Assembly: GCF_000685075.1 (NCBI RefSeq)
Contig: NZ_BAYD01000102.1
Location: 1 to 36,215, forward strand
From: Paraburkholderia oxyphila NBRC 105797
GTDB lineage: Bacteria; Pseudomonadota; Gammaproteobacteria; Burkholderiales; Burkholderiaceae
DNA: 36,215 bases
Direction of reading: 5' to 3'
In this document: one piece after another, positions 32,125 to 36,215 of the stretch
How the letters are laid out: each line of letters begins with the position of its first letter
Position numbering within the stretch: position 1 is the first letter of the stretch
Program-made: the position numbers and the translations under genes
The notes under the pieces: model-generated
What the model was told of the DNA's origin: nothing
The model's input: the letters and a program-made list of their open reading frames with translations, nothing else
The model's database searches: none

Positions 32125-34497
32125 CTATTCCGCCAGCACGGCTTCGCGCAATGCCGAGTGCTCCCCGGCGTACGCAACGGCACATGTCTGCGGCAAGTAC
32201 ACGATCGTTTCGAAGTGCCGATAATCGGCGCCCTGCCGGCTATCGGTAAAGCGCAGCTCTATACGGCCGCCCTTGCGCTCGAGGAAGTCGCGGACCGCAT
32301 CCATACCCACGCCGCGCCCGGACACCTCGGTGACGCTGTGCGCCGTGGAAAAGCCCGCGTGGAAGATGAACGCGGCAACCGTCTCGTCGCTTACGCTCTC
32401 GTGCGCGCCCAGCCAGCCGCGCTCCACCGCGACGGCGCGAATGCGCGCGAGCGCGAGGCCACGGCCATCGTCGGCGAGCGTGATGCGCAGCGCGTCGTCG
32501 GCCATGCCCAGTTTGATGCCGATGTGTCCCGCCTCGTCCAGGCCCCGCGCGCGGCGCTGCGCCGGCATCTCGATGCCATGGTCGAGCGAATTGCGCAGCA
32601 AATGCGTGAAGACGTCGCTCACGGTGACGGCCGCATCGCAGCGCAGGCGGTAGCCGCCATCGTCGATACGCACGTGCGGCGCGACCTTGCCAAGCTCCTG
32701 CGCGAGCGAAGGCAGCGATTCGAGCACGCCCTCGAGCGCCTGCTCCACACTTTCGGTGCCGATGCCGCTCAGCACGCGGCGCAACTCCGTGCGCATCGCG
32801 CGCAGCGAAGCGATGTCGTGTTCGTTCGCGCTTTCCAGCAGGCGCAGGCCCGCATCGATCTGCTCGCGCCCGACGCCGTCAACCGCGCCAACTGCGCCAC
32901 CGTCGCCCTGCGCGCGCGCACCGCGCCCGAGGCTTACTTCATTGAGCGTCGCGTAGTGATCGACGGCTTCACGCACGCGCTGCAAGTCGTCGATCAGCGC
33001 CTGCTGGTCCCAGTTGTGGCTCGACGCTTCGCGGCGCAGCGCGTCGTATCGCTGCTCCACCTCATGCACGACGCCCGTGAGATGCTGGAGGCTGTACGTG
33101 CGCGCGTTGCCCTTCACCGTATGCATGTTGCGGAACAGCGCGGCAACGGCATCCATGTCCGCGCAATCGTGCTGGCGAATGATGCGCTCGTTCTCGTGGA
33201 TGAAGCCCTTCGAGCTTTCCACGAAGCGATGGAACTTCTCTTCGCTGACCGCGAGAATCTCGCCGATCATCTGCAGGCGGCGCTTCTGCTCGCCCGCTTC
33301 CGCCGCAAGCTCGCGCAGCTCGGTCACGTCGCGCACGCACAGCATGAGGCGCACGACCACGTCGTTTTCGTCGGTGATGGCCGACCAGCTCAGGTCGAGC
33401 ACCTTCTTGCGGCCATCGGGCATCGTGCGCGTGATCTCGTTCACGAGCAGATGCTGATTGAACGCGAAATTCACGTCGTCTTCGCCCAGGCACGCATGCA
33501 CGGCGGCGTCGATCTGCGCGAGCGTGTCGGCGTCCAGCTCCGTGTGCGAGAACACGAGGTCCATGAGCGGGCGCCCCGCAATCTCGCGGGTTTCGAAGAT
33601 CGCTTCGAGGTAGGCCGAATACTCGTTGTGCACGCTCGCGCCTTCCACGACCGTGAGAATGCCTTGCTGCATGTTCTGCAGCATCGCCTGAATATCGGCG
33701 GTCTTGCGCTTGAGCTGGGCGGAGCTATGCTGGATCTTCTCGATCATGCCGTTGAACGCGACGATCGAGCGTCCGATTTCGTCCATGCGGCCCACCGGCA
33801 CGCGGCGCGTGAAGTCCTGGCTCGACGCGATCTCGCTCATCATTTCCTGCATGCGCGAGAGCGGCCGCGTGATCTGGCGATACAGCAGCGCGCCGATCAG
33901 CGTGAGCAGCAGCACCGCGCCGCCCGTCACGCCGGCGATGGCGCTCGTGGTGGTGTCGAGCATGCCGTTGAGCGCCTCGATGGCGGCGTCTTTCTGGCGG
34001 TTCTTCTCCACGCGCATCGTGGTGACGATGCCTTCGAGTTCGTCGCGATACTGGGCGACGTTGGCGAAGAGATAGGCCTGCGCGAGCGCGTTCTTGCCGG
34101 CGGCCTTCATGTTGGCCGTTTCTTCGATGGCGTTGAAGTAGTTCGCGATGCTTTCCCGCGCCTGCTCGACGAGCCCGTCCTGCGCGTGGCTCGCGGCGGC
34201 CTGGCGCTGCACGTCGAGCGCGGCGCGCAGCGCGGCTTCCTTCTTCTTGAGCTCGTCCTGCGCCAGTTGGGCCGTGGTCGCATCGGGCGCGTAGACGAGC
34301 GTCATCGTCGCGAGCTGCACGTCTTTCACGAGCGAAACGAGATCGGAGGAAGCCAGCGCGCTAGGCACGACGCCTTGCGTGACCTGATGGACGTCGGTGG
34401 CGCTGCGGCGTGTCTGATAGACCGCGTAGCCGCCAATGGCGGACAACGCGACGAACATCAGCACGATGAGTAGCGTGATGCGGTGGCGAATGGTCAT
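32125..34497 (-). CDS. CheA-like membrane histidine kinase (receptor-HAMP-PAS-HPt-ATPase)
   Basis: A 790-residue hybrid. Two membrane helices (about 7-27 and 187-206) enclose a four-helix-bundle periplasmic domain; a HAMP domain (about 207-260) and a PAS-like domain (about 265-395) follow. An HPt domain has phospho-accepting H459 in NMHTVKGNARTYSL. The CheA-type ATPase has the N-box LLRNSLDHGIE (N636), DDGRG (676-680) and GRGVGMDAV (727-735). It ends right after the ATPase at VYLPQTC plus a short tail, so the CheW-like coupling domain of CheA is absent. It is first in a four-gene operon with the receptor-like, CheX-like and CheY-like genes. The ATG at 34495-34497 is set by the first membrane helix. 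Confidence 0.85.
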   Translation of the reverse strand: MTIRHRITLLIVLMFVALSAIGGYAVYQTRRSATDVHQVTQGVVPSALASSDLVSLVKDVQLATMTLVYAPDATTAQLAQDELKKKEAALRAALDVQRQAAASHAQDGLVEQARESIANYFNAIEETANMKAAGKNALAQAYLFANVAQYRDELEGIVTTMRVEKNRQKDAAIEALNGMLDTTTSAIAGVTGGAVLLLTLIGALLYRQITRPLSRMQEMMSEIASSQDFTRRVPVGRMDEIGRSIVAFNGMIEKIQHSSAQLKRKTADIQAMLQNMQQGILTVVEGASVHNEYSAYLEAIFETREIAGRPLMDLVFSHTELDADTLAQIDAAVHACLGEDDVNFAFNQHLLVNEITRTMPDGRKKVLDLSWSAITDENDVVVRLMLCVRDVTELRELAAEAGEQKRRLQMIGEILAVSEEKFHRFVESSKGFIHENERIIRQHDCADMDAVAALFRNMHTVKGNARTYSLQHLTGVVHEVEQRYDALRREASSHNWDQQALIDDLQRVREAVDHYATLNEVSLGRGARAQGDGGAVGAVDGVGREQIDAGLRLLESANEHDIASLRAMRTELRRVLSGIGTESVEQALEGVLESLPSLAQELGKVAPHVRIDDGGYRLRCDAAVTVSDVFTHLLRNSLDHGIEMPAQRRARGLDEAGHIGIKLGMADDALRITLADDGRGLALARIRAVAVERGWLGAHESVSDETVAAFIFHAGFSTAHSVTEVSGRGVGMDAVRDFLERKGGRIELRFTDSRQGADYRHFETIVYLPQTCAVAYAGEHSALREAVLAE

Positions 34498-34589
34498 GTC
34501 GAAATCCCCGGGCCTTCGCCGTGCCGGACGCGCTATGGTTGCGCGACTCGTGGCACGAAAGGCCAATTTATTCGGGGGGCATTATCGAC

Positions 34590-34614
34590 GTTCATGTATG
34601 ACGAAATGATGAAC
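34590..34614. promoter_or_regulatory. Inverted repeat upstream of the kinase operon
   Basis: GTTCAT (34590-34595) and ATGAAC (34609-34614) are 6-bp arms with 13 bases between, 93-117 bases before the kinase start, in the only AT-rich part of this gap. It may bind a regulator; no clear promoter was found. Confidence 0.3.
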
Positions 34615-34668
34615 GGACTTGCTTCGTGCGCTGACGCACGGACGCTGCGTGCACGATATGCGCAGCGC

Positions 34669-35184
34669 TCAGTCGAGCATCAGGACCATGAGTTCTTCGT
34701 CGAAATATTCGCCGTCGATGCACAGGGCGCGCGGCTCGGTGCCGTAAACGGTGAAGCCGAGTGAGCGGTACAACGTTTGCGCACGCGGATTGCTTGCGCC
34801 CACGGACAAGTGGACCTGTTCGACGCCGCTCGTTCGCGCATGCTCGACGGCCCGCTCCATCAAGCGCCGCGCGACGCCTGCGCGCCGATACGCGGGCTCG
34901 ACGAACACGCCCCAGATGAGCGACTTGTGCGCGAGCTTCTGGCGCGCCTCGCGCCGCCAGCCCACGATGCCCACCAGCGCCGCGCCGTCGATGGCGCCGA
35001 ATACGGCTTGCTGATCGGTCTCGCGCACGCGCACGATGTTTTCTTCGCGCGACCAGCGCGCTTCTTCCTCTCGCGTGGGCACGATGCCAAAGGGGGTATC
35101 GACGGTGGCCTGCAGGCGCAGGGCGTGGAAAGCATCTATGTCGTCTTCGGTGAGTGTGCGGATCGTGAGCGCATTGGCATTCAT
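34669..35184 (-). CDS. GNAT-family N-acetyltransferase
   Basis: A 171-residue acetyltransferase. The acetyl-CoA binding motif is VFVEPAYRRAGVARRLMERA (the R/QxxGxG/A region, residues about 92-111), with GIVGWRREARQKLAHKS before it and NPRAQTLYRSLGFTVYG after it, the usual GNAT order. The substrate is unknown. The ATG at 35182-35184 was chosen because similarity begins with LTIRTLTEDDIDAFHALR; the longer frame to 35313 has no GNAT content. It is divergent from the AraC-family gene with 140 bases between, and is followed on the same strand by the kinase operon after a 171-base gap. Confidence 0.88.
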   Translation of the reverse strand: MNANALTIRTLTEDDIDAFHALRLQATVDTPFGIVPTREEEARWSREENIVRVRETDQQAVFGAIDGAALVGIVGWRREARQKLAHKSLIWGVFVEPAYRRAGVARRLMERAVEHARTSGVEQVHLSVGASNPRAQTLYRSLGFTVYGTEPRALCIDGEYFDEELMVLMLD

Positions 35185-35324
35185 GGGCGTTGCTGTGCGG
35201 GATAAAAGGGGATCGAAGCACGACGCTAACACGATTGCGGCATACGGCTTCGCATAGTGGCCTCGCCGGTCTGCGTTAATATGGCCATTCGATTCTTCGC
35301 GCTGTAACGCCACCGAGGCCCACC

Positions 35325-36152
35325 GTGCCGCAACCGACCGACTCCACGCCCGCTTTCTGGCGCGACAACGCTCTCCCGTTTATCGAAGTGCGCGCCATTG
35401 CCGATGGCCGCAAGCTGCGCTACGGGCGTCATGCGCACAGCACGTTCTCGATTGGCGCGGTAACGGGCGGGCGCAGCACTTATTCGAATGGCAATACGCT
35501 CGAGCATGTGCATGCGGGCGCCGTGGTCATTGTCAACCCGGACGTTGTGCATGCATGCAACCCTGCCGCCGACGAGGCTTGGGCCTATCGCATGTTCTAT
35601 CTCGATGCGGACTGGCTTGCGGAGCTTCAGCGTGCGCAGGGCTTCGGCACGCAGGGGGGATTCGTTCCGTTCGGGCAGACGCTCACGTGGCGCGCCGATT
35701 TGTTTGCGGGGCTGAATGCGCTGTATGACGTGCTCGTGAATCCGGGCGAAGACGTGCTGCGCAAGGAAAGGGCCGTCGTGCAGTACTTTATGGCGCTTCA
35801 GCAGGCGCTCAATCCTGCGCCGGGTGCGAATGCGCCGCGTGAGCAGAACCAGCGGCTCGTGCGGGCCGCTGAATTTATCGATGGCAATTACACGCGCACG
35901 CTCAAGCTCGAAGAGATCTGCGCGGCAGCGGACCTGTCGCCTTCGTATCTGATTCGCGCGTTTCGTGAGCAATATGGCATGACTCCGCATGCTTATGTGG
36001 TGAACCGGCGTATTGAGTTTTCTCGTGCGCAGTTGCGGCGCGGTCATGCTATTGCGGACGTTGCCGTCGAGGCTGGGTTTGCTGATCAGGCGCATCTGCA
36101 GCGGGCATTCCGGCAGTTTGTGGCGGCTACGCCGGGGCAATATCGAGGGTAG
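35325..36152 (+). CDS. AraC-family transcriptional regulator
   Basis: A 275-residue regulator with an N-terminal cupin-type effector domain (HAHSTFSIGAVTGGRSTY, AGAVVIVNPDVVHACNP) and two helix-turn-helix motifs in the last 100 residues (LKLEEICAAADLSPSYLIRA then FREQYGMTPHAYV, and HAIADVAVEAGFADQAHLQR then AFRQFVAATPGQY). This layout is common for AraC proteins that control a neighbouring amino acid exporter of the LysE type; any such gene would be beyond the right edge. The start is a GTG (35325-35327) preceded by GAGG. The remaining 63 bases to the window end show no feature. Confidence 0.87.
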   Translation: MPQPTDSTPAFWRDNALPFIEVRAIADGRKLRYGRHAHSTFSIGAVTGGRSTYSNGNTLEHVHAGAVVIVNPDVVHACNPAADEAWAYRMFYLDADWLAELQRAQGFGTQGGFVPFGQTLTWRADLFAGLNALYDVLVNPGEDVLRKERAVVQYFMALQQALNPAPGANAPREQNQRLVRAAEFIDGNYTRTLKLEEICAAADLSPSYLIRAFREQYGMTPHAYVVNRRIEFSRAQLRRGHAIADVAVEAGFADQAHLQRAFRQFVAATPGQYRG

Positions 36153-36215
36153 GTTTTGGTGGGGTTTATGGCGATTTGTGCCTTAACTTGTTTTCGCGGC
36201 GGGCCGCAGGCGTTG

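Noticed and set aside
31807..34473. An 888-codon open frame on the plus strand opposite the CheA-like kinase
   Set aside because: Its product is His/Arg/Ala-rich with no family motif; it mirrors the kinase's codon pattern in GC-rich DNA, and the opposite strand encodes clear domains.
34497..34668. Flagellar sigma28-type promoter near GTCGATAA upstream of the kinase operon
   Set aside because: The -10-like match is not accompanied by a TAAA-type -35 at the right distance.

Overview
The window is GC-rich, has long antisense shadow ORFs and strong GC bias at third codon positions. Its gene content (HcaEFCBD/MhpABDF aromatic catabolism, a DUF3300/DUF2950 envelope pair, MocR and LysR regulators, an EmrAB-OMP efflux operon) suggests a beta-proteobacterium of the family Burkholderiaceae, most likely Paraburkholderia, Caballeronia or Burkholderia. 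This is inferred from protein resemblance remembered from known families; no search was run.

Region 1 (1-10935) is a phenylpropanoid catabolic island. An mhp operon (mhpA-mhpB-mhpD-mhpF, running off the left edge) is transcribed leftward from a divergent promoter shared with mhpR. Next comes hcaR, which is divergent from the complete hcaE-hcaF-hcaC-hcaB-hcaD operon. HcaEFCD dioxygenates 3-phenylpropionate or cinnamate to the cis-dihydrodiol. HcaB oxidises this to 2,3-dihydroxyphenylpropionate (or the cinnamate analogue). MhpA makes the same catechol from 3-hydroxyphenylpropionate. MhpB cleaves the ring, MhpD hydrates the dienoate and MhpF turns acetaldehyde into acetyl-CoA. mhpC and mhpE are not in the window and probably lie beyond the left edge.

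Region 2 (10936-13832) holds a tRNA-Val(GAC) with its own promoter and terminator, then a leftward dadA-like D-amino acid dehydrogenase and a GltI-like amino acid-binding protein.

Region 3 (13833-18608) encodes envelope proteins, all leftward: a SYLF-domain lipoprotein, a DUF3300-DUF2950 operon with a strong promoter and terminator, and a membrane-anchored TAXI-type solute-binding protein.

Region 4 (18840-24830) is a multidrug efflux operon (emrA-emrB-outer membrane lipoprotein) followed by a marR gene, with a LysR gene upstream. The junction between the outer membrane gene and marR carries what looks like the last codons of a lost thiolase gene. Two identical 12-bp palindromes flank the emrA leader.

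Region 5 (24898-30173) has a small winged-helix gene and a MocR regulator in one operon, divergent from a YdeP-type molybdopterin oxidoreductase, then an APH-fold kinase.

Region 6 (30425-34497) is a compact leftward signalling operon: a CheA-like membrane kinase without a CheW-like domain, a receptor-hairpin protein without a sensor domain, a CheX-like phosphatase candidate and a stand-alone CheY-like receiver. It is the least explained system in the window. The right end carries a GNAT acetyltransferase divergent from an AraC-family regulator.
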